Shown here: positions 40,017 through 48,969 of the stretch, piece by piece
How the letters are laid out: each line of letters starts with the position of its first letter
How positions within the stretch are numbered: the first letter of the stretch is position 1
Assembly (NCBI GenBank): GCA_016235595.1
Contig: JACRJX010000041.1
Coordinates: 310,001 to 374,000, forward strand
Direction of reading: 5' to 3'
Source: Verrucomicrobiota bacterium
GTDB lineage: Bacteria > Verrucomicrobiota > Verrucomicrobiia > CAIQCK01
DNA length: 64,000 bases
The notes under the pieces: generated by a model
Seen by the model: only the letters and a program-made list of their open reading frames with translations
Told to the model about the DNA's origin: nothing
Database searches by the model: none
Translations under genes and position numbers: made by a program

Positions 40017-42844
40017 TTTTCGATGCGGACCCGTTGGGTTTCTGAGTTCCATGCGCTGACAGAAAATGAGGCCTGCGCTTGCTGGCTTGGATCACGCCAG
40101 AGAACTTCGATCTGAAGGTCGCGTTCTTCGCCCGGCGCGAGCCAGAAAAAGTTGTCGGTGGCATAAAACGCGCGCTTCGCGCCCTCGATATCGAGCCGCG
40201 TGTTGAAAGCGGGCTTCGCACCGGTATTCTTGACACGAACACGCAACTGGCTGCGGCTGCGGTCGAGTTGTGTCTGGCTGAGGAGCGACGCCGCCAGCGT
40301 TGTCGGTTGCAGTGCGGTTTGCGGCTTCAACCACGGGCCATTGTCGAGCGTGAGCGCCGGCTGTGGCGTGGCACGATATTTCTTGCGGAAGGCATCGTCA
40401 CTCATCCGCGACAAGCAGCGCGGCCAATAGACCGAACGCGAGACAAGCTGATGGCCAACGCCGCGCAGCTCGGCAACGACGAAGAAGAACTTGTCGTTGA
40501 AACTGTCGGGAATCGTGAAGCTGCCAAAATCCAGCGCAGCCACCGACGGGCCGGGCTGGAGGTTCACAGGTTGCGTCTTGCGCCACAGCGACGTGAACGC
40601 TGCGTCGAAGATTTCCACTGAGGCCTTCAGGTTCTTCCGCGCAGTTGCGGGCGCGTGCGTGACATGGACGGCGAGCGGCAACTGTTCGCCTTTTGCCCAG
40701 ATCAGTTCCGTTAGTTTCACGAGCACATGGGTCGGCTCGTAGGTGCGCTTGAGGAAATAATACGGCGCAGTCGGCTGGCCAAATCCATCCACGAGCATGA
40801 TCGCGATGACCGGCCACGGACGTTTGAAGACCCACGGCATCAGGCCGGTCGTGACCGGGTAGTTGGCTTGCATCTGCTCGGAGAAGACCTGATAGAACTC
40901 GCCCGCGCTTATCTGCGTGCCTTCGGCGAGAGCCGCCAGCGAAGGCGTTTTCATATCGTCAATGTGCGACGCGCGGCTCAGCATCCGTGGCACGCGGCTG
41001 GCTTGATATTCCACGAAATGATGCATCAACTCCGGGTGCTGCGCTGGGAAGCTCTTTTCGACCATGCCGCTCAACGGTTTGTCGATCTCGCTTGCGTTCA
41101 CCGTCTCGCGGATGCCCGACGGCTCCGGGATGTTGTGCATGCCGGCCTCGGAAATGTAAGGCACGAGCGAATAGAGCTTCACATACCACGTCGGGTCCAT
41201 GTCGGGATACGTGTGGATGCTGCCGCCATCAGGACTGGTGCGCCGCATTGGCCTCGTTGGGTCAAAGTCGGCCACGCATCGCTCGAAGATGCCGAGCGTC
41301 GCCGTGTTGCCAAGCGAATAGGGATTGAACTCGTTGCCGCCACACCAGAGCGCGAGCGACGGATGGTTTCGAAGGCGGAAGATCGTCTGCATCACCTGCG
41401 CCTCCCAAACATCCTGCGGCCACTCCGGCGTGTCGCGGTTGCCGATGGGAAAATCCTGCCAAACCATCAGCCCAAGTTCGTTGCAGGTTTCGTAAAACTC
41501 CTCCGTCTCCAGTAAGCCGCCGCCCCAGATGCGGAAAAGCTGGATGCCGGCGGCTTGCGCCGCGCCAATGAGCCAGCGATAACGCTCACGTGGCAGGTCG
41601 AGCAGAATATCGGCGGGCATCCAGTTCATGCCTTTCACGAATATCGGCCGCCCGTTGACAATGAACTGCCAATCCGCCCAACGGTCCGTGGTGCGCGGCC
41701 CGGCGCTCGGCACTGTTCGGATCGTGCGGATGCCATAGTCAAACTCCATCGCATCCCCGGCGTTGCCTTCGCGAACGAGCGTGAGCTTGGCACGGTAAAG
41801 ATTTGGCTCGCCCATGCCATTCGGCCACCAGAGCTTCGGTCTGGTGACTGTGAATGATTGTTTCACGAAGTTTCGACCCTCAAAGGTCTGAAGCGGGAAG
41901 GTTTGGTTGAAAGCAATCTTGCCAGAACCCTTCTCCGCGAGTTCCACGCGCAACGCGAAGCGCGACTTGCTGGGCTGAGAGCCGGCCCAACCGCGCGAAC
42001 CGTCCACCAATTGCGTGTTCTTCCACGGATGCAGGCTTGACGGCAACGAGTTCGTGCCAGTGAACACTCCGAGGTTGAGTGTCAGCCTTGCCGCTTGTTC
42101 GCCGGCCATTTCAGTGACCATAAACGGCCGCTCCATGTGGTCTTGTGGCAAGATTTCGACACGCGCGCCGCGCCACATGCCCAGCGGAAAAAACATCTCG
42201 CCGCCGATGCCACCTGCAATGACCCATGGTTTGATGACCGTCCCTCCCGGTCCCATCGGTTTCCAGCCCGTCTTGTTGCCGAAGTTGCCGGCCTTGACCT
42301 CGACCACGACTTCGTTCGCTGCGCCGAACTTCGCGTGCTTGTTCACCTCAACAACCGGTCCGCCAAACATGCCCTCGTGCTGGCCGAGCAACACGCCGTT
42401 GAGCCAGATGCGCGCAAAGTAATCAATCCCGTCGAAGCAAAGGAACAGATGGCCCTCGTCTTTCTTAGCCGGCAGATTGAATGTGCGGCGGTAATACCAG
42501 ACTTTCTGGTCCACCCAATCGTATTGCTTCGAATTCAAGTGCTCGTAGGGATGGCCGCACTTGCCGGCGCGGTGCAACGCCCACTGGACCGTGCTCGGCA
42601 CCTGCACCGCAAACCAGTTGGTCAGCGTATTCAGTTCGGCGCTGGTGTTCACGGCGGCATCGCTCCAGCCCAACTGCCATTGGCCATCAAGCGTGATGTG
42701 CTGCGCGCCCGTCCGAGGCGTGATTCGATAAGGTTGCCAAAGGCCGTCAAGGACATTGGTACGCGCGGATGGCGCCGCGGCCGCGTCGGCCAGAACTACG
42801 CTGGCGAGCGCAGCCGCCAGCCCACAAGCAATTCGCTTCATCAT
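40013..42844 (-). CDS. Exported GH2 beta-mannosidase-like enzyme
   Basis: The 943-residue protein has a signal peptide (MMKRIACGLAAALASVVLAD). The jelly-roll domain has YYRRTFNLPAKKD and FARIWLNGVLLGQHEGMFGG, then an immunoglobulin-like domain with LWWPNGMGEPNLY, then a barrel with KGMNWMPADILL, FRIWGGGLLETEEFYE, WQDFPIGN, LALWCGGNEFN with the likely acid/base Glu505 and PYISEAGMHN with the likely nucleophile Glu566. The WWPNG and IWGGG blocks are typical of GH2 beta-mannosidases. It would release mannose from oligosaccharides. It is coupled to uxuA by an ATGA overlap. Confidence 0.82.
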   Translation of the reverse strand: MMKRIACGLAAALASVVLADAAAAPSARTNVLDGLWQPYRITPRTGAQHITLDGQWQLGWSDAAVNTSAELNTLTNWFAVQVPSTVQWALHRAGKCGHPYEHLNSKQYDWVDQKVWYYRRTFNLPAKKDEGHLFLCFDGIDYFARIWLNGVLLGQHEGMFGGPVVEVNKHAKFGAANEVVVEVKAGNFGNKTGWKPMGPGGTVIKPWVIAGGIGGEMFFPLGMWRGARVEILPQDHMERPFMVTEMAGEQAARLTLNLGVFTGTNSLPSSLHPWKNTQLVDGSRGWAGSQPSKSRFALRVELAEKGSGKIAFNQTFPLQTFEGRNFVKQSFTVTRPKLWWPNGMGEPNLYRAKLTLVREGNAGDAMEFDYGIRTIRTVPSAGPRTTDRWADWQFIVNGRPIFVKGMNWMPADILLDLPRERYRWLIGAAQAAGIQLFRIWGGGLLETEEFYETCNELGLMVWQDFPIGNRDTPEWPQDVWEAQVMQTIFRLRNHPSLALWCGGNEFNPYSLGNTATLGIFERCVADFDPTRPMRRTSPDGGSIHTYPDMDPTWYVKLYSLVPYISEAGMHNIPEPSGIRETVNASEIDKPLSGMVEKSFPAQHPELMHHFVEYQASRVPRMLSRASHIDDMKTPSLAALAEGTQISAGEFYQVFSEQMQANYPVTTGLMPWVFKRPWPVIAIMLVDGFGQPTAPYYFLKRTYEPTHVLVKLTELIWAKGEQLPLAVHVTHAPATARKNLKASVEIFDAAFTSLWRKTQPVNLQPGPSVAALDFGSFTIPDSFNDKFFFVVAELRGVGHQLVSRSVYWPRCLSRMSDDAFRKKYRATPQPALTLDNGPWLKPQTALQPTTLAASLLSQTQLDRSRSQLRVRVKNTGAKPAFNTRLDIEGAKRAFYATDNFFWLAPGEERDLQIEVLWRDPSQQAQASFSVSAWNSETQRVRIEK

Positions 42845-42851
42845 AGGTTGA

Positions 42852-44132
42852 TCAATCCTGCTTGGTTTCGTGAATGTAGTCTTTTGCGAAGTATTTTTTC
42901 GTCGCGAATAGAATCAGCGCCCCACCCAGCAAATAGACGAACGCCAGCGACGACAGGCCGACGTCGAGGCTGATATGCTGTTTTACATATCCCAGCAGCA
43001 CCGGAGATGTCGCGCCGACCGTGAAGGCGCAGCAAAGCATCAGACCGGTAGCCGATGAGCGATACCTTTGCGGAATTACGTCAAACAGTGCCACAAAAAG
43101 ATTCGAGTCGTAAATACCGCGGAAGAAACCGAAGGCTGCCAGCGCCACATAGACCGTCGTCAGGTTTGACGACGTGCCCATCAACCAGATGAACGGCGCG
43201 CCGAGCAACAGACCGAGGTACTCCATCTCCATCCGGATCGTCGGCCGCCGCGCTGCCAGCCGATCGGAGACGCGGCCCCCGATCATCACGCCGATGAATG
43301 CGAAGATGTAGTGCCATAGCATCGAGTTCAATGCCGCGTCTTTCAGCGAGAGATGGAACTTCTCATAGAGAAACGTCGGCATCCACGTCATGTAGCCGAC
43401 GCCGGCAAACACCATCCCGCCAAAGGCGACGCTGAGAAAATACAGTGTCGGCGTGCGGAGGACGCTCCGGAGCACTTCGCCCAATGTGGGCGTGTCACTC
43501 TGTGATGTGATTTGTTGTGGTTTGTTCGCGTCACCCTGCGATGCGGCCATTTCAAAGTCACGGTGCTCATTCCTCAGCCGCATGGCGACCACCGCCGCCA
43601 TCAATAATCCGAAACCGCCGAATGTGTAAAACGTTGCCCGCCAACCATGGCTTTCGCCAACCCAGCCTGCGATCCAACTACTCGCCACGATACCAACGTA
43701 GAGCGAACTCTGATGCACCGCCATCGCCTGCGCCCGAGTGCTGTGATGGTATTGGCCAATGAGCGAGTTGGCCGCCGGATAGTAGAACGCCTCACCGACG
43801 CCCGTGGCCACGCTGCGGAACACGATCAGCAGCAAGATGCTCGTGCTGAAGCCGGTGCACAACGTACCTACGCTGAACGTCAACAGGCTCAGGCAGACGA
43901 TCCATTTCTTCGTGACAAAATCGCCGAGACAACCCGCCAGCGGCACAAACACGCCGTAGAGCAACGTGAACGCCGTCGCGACCATTCCCAACTCGACGTC
44001 GCTTACCTTCAAGTCTGCTTTGATCAGCGGCAAGACCGCGTTGTAGATCTGCCGGTCACCCTGGTTAAGGAAATACGCCACCCACAAGATGAACAGCAGT
44101 TCCCATTTATAGAAGCGAGGTTGTTTGTTCAT
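42852..44132 (-). CDS. MFS transporter (sugar or organic-anion type)
   Basis: The ATG at 44132 (MNKQPRFYKWELLFILWVAY) gives 426 residues with 12 membrane segments. FLNQGDRQIYNAVLPLIKAD matches the N..DR signature near helix 1, PLAGCLGDFVTKKWIVCLSL is the loop 2-3 region, and GVGEAFYYPAANSLIGQY is the helix-4 block (EA..PA). It belongs to the same broad ACS-like group as the hexuronate carrier at 30595-31872, but is more distant and may take another sugar. It sits 7 bases before the beta-mannosidase gene, so mannose, an oligosaccharide or a sugar acid are candidates. Confidence 0.8.
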   Translation of the reverse strand: MNKQPRFYKWELLFILWVAYFLNQGDRQIYNAVLPLIKADLKVSDVELGMVATAFTLLYGVFVPLAGCLGDFVTKKWIVCLSLLTFSVGTLCTGFSTSILLLIVFRSVATGVGEAFYYPAANSLIGQYHHSTRAQAMAVHQSSLYVGIVASSWIAGWVGESHGWRATFYTFGGFGLLMAAVVAMRLRNEHRDFEMAASQGDANKPQQITSQSDTPTLGEVLRSVLRTPTLYFLSVAFGGMVFAGVGYMTWMPTFLYEKFHLSLKDAALNSMLWHYIFAFIGVMIGGRVSDRLAARRPTIRMEMEYLGLLLGAPFIWLMGTSSNLTTVYVALAAFGFFRGIYDSNLFVALFDVIPQRYRSSATGLMLCCAFTVGATSPVLLGYVKQHISLDVGLSSLAFVYLLGGALILFATKKYFAKDYIHETKQD

Positions 44133-44145
44133 AGCGGCGTGAATC

Positions 44146-46392
44146 TCAGCGTTTCGAGAAAAGGACGATGCGCGTTCCATACGGCTCAATCGGCATGGTG
44201 AATCTGGCCGCGTCAAGCGGCGCAACCTGCGGCTGGCCGTGCAGGCGGACTTTCCATACCCGCTGCAGCGCCGGCTGTTCGACTTCGAAAGTCATCTCCT
44301 TTGAGGTCGGATTCATGAGGAGGAGCAGGCGCTGGTCGCGATGCTCGAACGCGGCCCAATGCTCCGGTTTGCCGCCAGCCACGCGAAAACTGGAATCGCA
44401 GCGCTTGCCGTTGCGGAAAAGATTCTCGTGCGTGGCGATGATCTCGGCGGCTTCGCTTGTGTAGTAGAACGTGCCGCCATCCATTGTTGGCAGATACCAG
44501 ATGAGGACGCCGTTGCAACCGCCATCCACAAATTGCTGAAGCAGACGGTTGCGCCAATTTAAGGGGTTGGGTGTGGCCGCCAGACTTGACCGCATCCAGC
44601 CTTCAGTCGCGCGCAACGGGGCAGATGCAAGGTAGTAGTTGTGACCGCCCATGAACGGCACGTTGCCTAGAGCCTCTCGCGTCGCCTCGATCATCTTCCG
44701 CGAACCGCCGTAGCCTGCGATGGCAAGGTCGAGGTGCGGCGCCAGCAACGCCCAGTCCACGCCATATTGTGCCCGCGTCGCGTCGGATTGATAACCACTG
44801 TAGACCGAAAACTCGATGGTCCGACGGCACCGTTTCAACGCGGCGCGCATCTGCCCCACGAGTTCGGCATTCTGGCGACAACGAAACATCACCCACGCGT
44901 CCTTGTGCCTGGCCAGAATCGTTTGCGCATCGAGTTGTTCGTTTGCTGCGATGGCCTGTTGTTTGCGAAATCCGGCCAGACATCGCGGGCAGAGACAGAA
45001 CCCGCGCATGGATTTGCCACCCTCGCTTGGCGAGCAAACCGGTTGCTCGATGTCCCAGTTCACCGCTGTGTAGCGATCGCGTTCGACCAATTCCAGCAAT
45101 TCGTCCTCCATCATGCGCCGCACTCCCTCTGCCTCCGTCGAGAGAAGCCAGGTTGGGCAGAAAATGTGTTCGCGGACCGGCTTTCCGTCATAGCCGATCG
45201 CGCGCAACTCCGGCCGCTGATCCAGCGTCTCGCGCGCCTTGCCGCGCGCCTCAAAGGGATGGCCCGGTTTGTTCAGCCAGACGCGATGACCGCGAGGCTG
45301 GAGCAGTTTCACAACGCCGTTCCGGACACTGCCGTAGGTCCAAGTCATGCCGCTGCGCCACAGGTTGTCAGCGATGGCTGCGGTCACTTTTGGCTCGCCA
45401 TAGACCGTCTCGTAGAAACACGGCGCGATGCGAGCTTGCTTCGGACGAATATCCTTCAGCGGCGGAAGGATGACGAGTTGGGTTTGACGGACGTCTGCCG
45501 CCCCGCCACCTCCGGAGTCTGCCGAGGTGAAGATGAGACTGGAACCTTCAGGTGCGTTCTTCTCGGCGCGAAACAAAAGCGCGGCGATGTGCTTCATCCC
45601 CGCAACGCCAACTTTCTCGGTCTTTAGGTCGAGTTCGACGACGTAATCCTTCGCAGGTTCCACCTGCGTCGGTTTCAACTGCGGATCCATCCACAATGCC
45701 TGCTGACGGTCGGCCATTTCCGGCGGGCAGACAAACTTCGCGCAGCGGCTGCCATCCTTGCCTTCGGGCTTCACCAAATGCGACTTCCATTCCGGCTCGT
45801 CGAACGTGCCTGCGCTCAGCAGGTTTTCCTGCCGGTCCGCGCGGCGGAAGATGACGTTGTCGACCCAGAACGTCCCGCTGATGCCACGGCTCTGCCATTT
45901 GATGATCAACGGTTTCGCCTGCGCCGCATTGAGGGGAGATTTGATCGTCGCCCGCACGTGTTGCCAGTCATGGGTGCCGCCGCGCGAGATCGCCGGCTGA
46001 TACTGGATCAATTTACCGTTCGCATCCTGCCAGCAAATCGAAAGCTCGAAGCCGAGCGATGGGTACGGGTCGTATTCCAACACGTGCCGCTCGTAGGCGA
46101 CGCCGTCGCGCACGTCGCCGGATTCGTGGCGGACCCGCGCAGGCGGGTTGCCGAGGGTCGGCTCCACAGCGACGAAGCGCAGATAACGCGGCGTCTCCAC
46201 AACGAACTGATACTTGTCGGTCGGGCCGGCCGTCTCCGGCAAATACGGCTTGAGCAACTGTGCCGTGCCGCGCGGGACGTAAACCTTCGTGAGGTTGGGG
46301 AAAAATGTCGGCTCTCCCGCGGCGGCTGAAACCGCCGCAATGAACGCGAACATCGCCGAACCCGCGAACAAGTGAAGTTGTCGGGAGATCAT
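44146..46392 (-). CDS. Exported multi-domain TIM-barrel protein with carbohydrate-binding modules, family not assigned
   Basis: The ATG at 46392 overlaps the upstream stop by 4 bases and gives 748 residues with a signal peptide (LHLFAGSAMFAFIAAVSAAA). Residues 70-330 form two beta-sandwich modules of carbohydrate-binding type (ISGTFWVDNVIFRRAD, NLLSAGTFDEPEWKSH). The barrel part has CFYETVYGEPKV, TAVNWDIEQPVCSP, GFCLCPRCLAGFRKQ, EFSVYSGYQ and PFMGGHNYYLASA; WDIEQP holds a candidate catalytic Glu. A small beta domain ends it (RLLLLMNPTSKEMTFEVEQP). I do not recognise the family; a glycoside hydrolase is the best guess. Confidence 0.6.
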   Translation of the reverse strand: MISRQLHLFAGSAMFAFIAAVSAAAGEPTFFPNLTKVYVPRGTAQLLKPYLPETAGPTDKYQFVVETPRYLRFVAVEPTLGNPPARVRHESGDVRDGVAYERHVLEYDPYPSLGFELSICWQDANGKLIQYQPAISRGGTHDWQHVRATIKSPLNAAQAKPLIIKWQSRGISGTFWVDNVIFRRADRQENLLSAGTFDEPEWKSHLVKPEGKDGSRCAKFVCPPEMADRQQALWMDPQLKPTQVEPAKDYVVELDLKTEKVGVAGMKHIAALLFRAEKNAPEGSSLIFTSADSGGGGAADVRQTQLVILPPLKDIRPKQARIAPCFYETVYGEPKVTAAIADNLWRSGMTWTYGSVRNGVVKLLQPRGHRVWLNKPGHPFEARGKARETLDQRPELRAIGYDGKPVREHIFCPTWLLSTEAEGVRRMMEDELLELVERDRYTAVNWDIEQPVCSPSEGGKSMRGFCLCPRCLAGFRKQQAIAANEQLDAQTILARHKDAWVMFRCRQNAELVGQMRAALKRCRRTIEFSVYSGYQSDATRAQYGVDWALLAPHLDLAIAGYGGSRKMIEATREALGNVPFMGGHNYYLASAPLRATEGWMRSSLAATPNPLNWRNRLLQQFVDGGCNGVLIWYLPTMDGGTFYYTSEAAEIIATHENLFRNGKRCDSSFRVAGGKPEHWAAFEHRDQRLLLLMNPTSKEMTFEVEQPALQRVWKVRLHGQPQVAPLDAARFTMPIEPYGTRIVLFSKR

Positions 46393-48965
46393 TGGAGAAT
46401 CACTTTCAGCGCCACGTCCTTCTCGATCGGCGGCAACGCGTATTTTACAGTCTGCGAGGTCGAACGCGCATTCACCGTCGAAATAACCTTGCCGCTGCGC
46501 GTGTCCCAAAGCTCAACCTTGTAGGCGCCATCCTTCTTCACCGGCACCGCGATCTCTGCGCCGCTGATCGTCGGTGGCGCCTTGCCTTGGTGGCCGGCCT
46601 CATACCAGCTGAAAAACCGGTTCTGAACCCAAACGAGAGTCTTTCCTTCCGACTGCAAACAGAAGCCGCGCAGGTCGGCGTGCGAAACCACCGGCGTCGC
46701 CATTTCCCAGCGCACTTTCGTGAGCGATTCGCCCGCGAGGTAGTTGCGCATCGCGGCGCCGTGGCACATTTGGTTTCTCTGGACGATGAACGCACCGAGC
46801 CACTCGGTCCCACCGACGGCGTTTTTCAGAAACAGGCTGATCCAGAGGTGATTGTGGAACGAGATGGCCTCCGGGAACTTCCAACGTTCGCCGGTGAGAT
46901 AATAGAGTGCGCGTTTCGGCCCGTAGGCATCTTCCGGCTTCGTCCACTCCACCATGCCTCCTTCCGGGTTGATCAGCGGGCGGTTGAACTGGCCATATTT
47001 CTGCATCAGCTCCAGGCTCAAAGTCACTGCGTCCACCTCGCGCTTGAAATACCAGTCGGGAATGATGATCGCGTCACCACCCTCTGCGATCGAGCGCGGG
47101 CCTTCGCACATGATGTGCGGATGCTCGTAAACGTCAATCGTCCGCACATAATGTTGCAGCCCCTTGATCCATGATCGCACCATCAGCGGTGAGAAGCGCG
47201 ACCCCGCCTGCCCTTCGTCACCGATGGCCCACACCAGCAACGCCGGGCTGTCGCTCATCCGCGCGACGAAGTAGCGCAGATGATCGCGCTGCATCTCCAG
47301 CGCGCGCTCGTTGACGTAAAGCTCCTCGATGCTGCCGCACGGCCCGCCCTGGGCCTTGGAGTAAGGCAGCGTGTCCAGACCGTAGATCGTCGAGCGGCAC
47401 AGGTCGTCGTAGCAGGTCACCCAGTAGATGCCGAGGGTCTCCAGCGTGCGCAGCCGATGCTCGCACTTCCACGCGACGTGTTGGTCAATGTAGCCGCCCT
47501 TCGTGTAGAGCCGTCCGAAGTACTCAGCGAGGCAATAGTCATAGTTGGAGCCGCCTTCCGCCTTGCGGCGGTAGTAGTCGTCGAGCCGGCGAGTGGAGAC
47601 ATGGCGCGGATTGCCGCCGAAAATATAGTTCTCATCGCGGAACCAGCCACTGGGCCCAATGCCGAAATACGACTCGCCGTTGTCGAACTCGAAAAATCGC
47701 GGGTCGCTCTTGCTCACGCGCAAGAAACCCTTCAGCTTGGAATCGGCGACCTCGATCTTCTGGTCGGGTGTGCGGCGAACACCGGTCTTGTCCTGCGCCA
47801 GCACGTGGAACTTGTGAATGCCGACTTCGCGCGGCCGGTAATACAACCGCCACGAGCTGCATCGCTTCGGCAGCAAAATCTCCTCCGTCTCGCCGATCGC
47901 AACCGACGTGAAGTCCTGCCAGAAGAACGCGGGCACCTTCTCGGTTTTCCCTGACGGTGTCTCCACGACCGCCTGCACGTTGATCTGTCGCGGGTCGAAC
48001 GCGTTCTCGTAGCTCGCGGCCAACTCGACCGGGATCGTCAACAACTCGAACCGCTCCGCGCGCGCCGGCAGTTTCTCGCAACGCACCGCCAGCGGACGTT
48101 CATCGCGAGTCGCGCAGATTTCGTCAAGTTGGACGCGATGAGGGCCGGCGGCCTTCGCCGTTTCTGCGGGAAACACCAGCACCAGTTCGTCGTCGCGGAG
48201 AATGTAAGGCGGGATATCCATCGCGCCCAGTTCCGCTGGGGCAAACGCCGTTTGCTGTCCGCGCGCCAGCAGCGCATCACCCAAGTGCAGCGCGACTGAA
48301 AACGGTCCCGCCGCGCCTCCCGTCAACGCGATGCCACCGCGCGCAGTCCGCTCGAAAGGCAGGGTGCGATACAGGAACACATGTCCCAGAACACCGCCGC
48401 CACGCGCTTGTGCCGAGTCGTTTACGCGCACCATCAACAGGTTCTCGCCGCCGAAGCGGACCTGTGGCGTGAGATCCACGTTGACCGGATCGGGAACGCG
48501 CGCGCCCCAGTGATACATGTGTCGCGCGAGATGCCTGCCGTTGAGGTAGAAGTCGGCTGCATCGTCCACCGCCGTGCAGAAGAAGCCCAGCCGATAGCCT
48601 TTCAGTTCGGCGGGCGCTTGAAACTTCAAACGGAGCCAGGTGATCTTGTCGTTGAGTTCCGGGTGGCCGAGCGGCTCCCAACGACGCCCAATGCGGATGG
48701 ATTTCCAACCTGTCGCTTGATTGACCGCCTCGCACTCGGTCTTCGCCCGCTCCGCGTCGCGCATCATGTCCGCGGCGCTGCGGCCGAATCCAACCTTTGT
48801 CGTCCACTGCGCATCCTTGGCGAGATACTCCCAATCTGTCTGTCGCAAATCCACCAGCAGTTTGTCGGCGCTGAACATAACAACGGGCTCACTGCCCAAT
48901 GCCGTCTGCAACCCAACTGAGAGGGCCAGGAACGAAACACACAGAGCGAACGATTTGATATTCAT
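46389..48965 (-). CDS. Exported DUF5060/DUF4038-like clan GH-A hydrolase
   Basis: The ATG at 48965 follows GAGAGG by 10 bases and starts the signal peptide (MNIKSFALCVSFLALSVGLQ); 858 residues. Residues 90-200 form a jelly-roll (FYLNGRHLARHMYHWGARVP). A beta-sandwich follows, then SKLKGFLRVSKSDPRFFEFD and GESYFGIGPSGWFRDENYIF, the hallmark of DUF5060/DUF4038-type hydrolases. In the barrel, LLVWAIGDEGQ holds the likely acid/base Glu584 and LINPEGGMVEW the likely nucleophile Glu668. The C-terminus is a beta domain of the collagen-binding-like type (YKVELWDTRSGKVISTVNAR). The substrate is unknown; a beta-linked glycan is expected from the clan. Confidence 0.7.
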   Translation of the reverse strand: MNIKSFALCVSFLALSVGLQTALGSEPVVMFSADKLLVDLRQTDWEYLAKDAQWTTKVGFGRSAADMMRDAERAKTECEAVNQATGWKSIRIGRRWEPLGHPELNDKITWLRLKFQAPAELKGYRLGFFCTAVDDAADFYLNGRHLARHMYHWGARVPDPVNVDLTPQVRFGGENLLMVRVNDSAQARGGGVLGHVFLYRTLPFERTARGGIALTGGAAGPFSVALHLGDALLARGQQTAFAPAELGAMDIPPYILRDDELVLVFPAETAKAAGPHRVQLDEICATRDERPLAVRCEKLPARAERFELLTIPVELAASYENAFDPRQINVQAVVETPSGKTEKVPAFFWQDFTSVAIGETEEILLPKRCSSWRLYYRPREVGIHKFHVLAQDKTGVRRTPDQKIEVADSKLKGFLRVSKSDPRFFEFDNGESYFGIGPSGWFRDENYIFGGNPRHVSTRRLDDYYRRKAEGGSNYDYCLAEYFGRLYTKGGYIDQHVAWKCEHRLRTLETLGIYWVTCYDDLCRSTIYGLDTLPYSKAQGGPCGSIEELYVNERALEMQRDHLRYFVARMSDSPALLVWAIGDEGQAGSRFSPLMVRSWIKGLQHYVRTIDVYEHPHIMCEGPRSIAEGGDAIIIPDWYFKREVDAVTLSLELMQKYGQFNRPLINPEGGMVEWTKPEDAYGPKRALYYLTGERWKFPEAISFHNHLWISLFLKNAVGGTEWLGAFIVQRNQMCHGAAMRNYLAGESLTKVRWEMATPVVSHADLRGFCLQSEGKTLVWVQNRFFSWYEAGHQGKAPPTISGAEIAVPVKKDGAYKVELWDTRSGKVISTVNARSTSQTVKYALPPIEKDVALKVILQ

Positions 48966-48969
48966 GTTC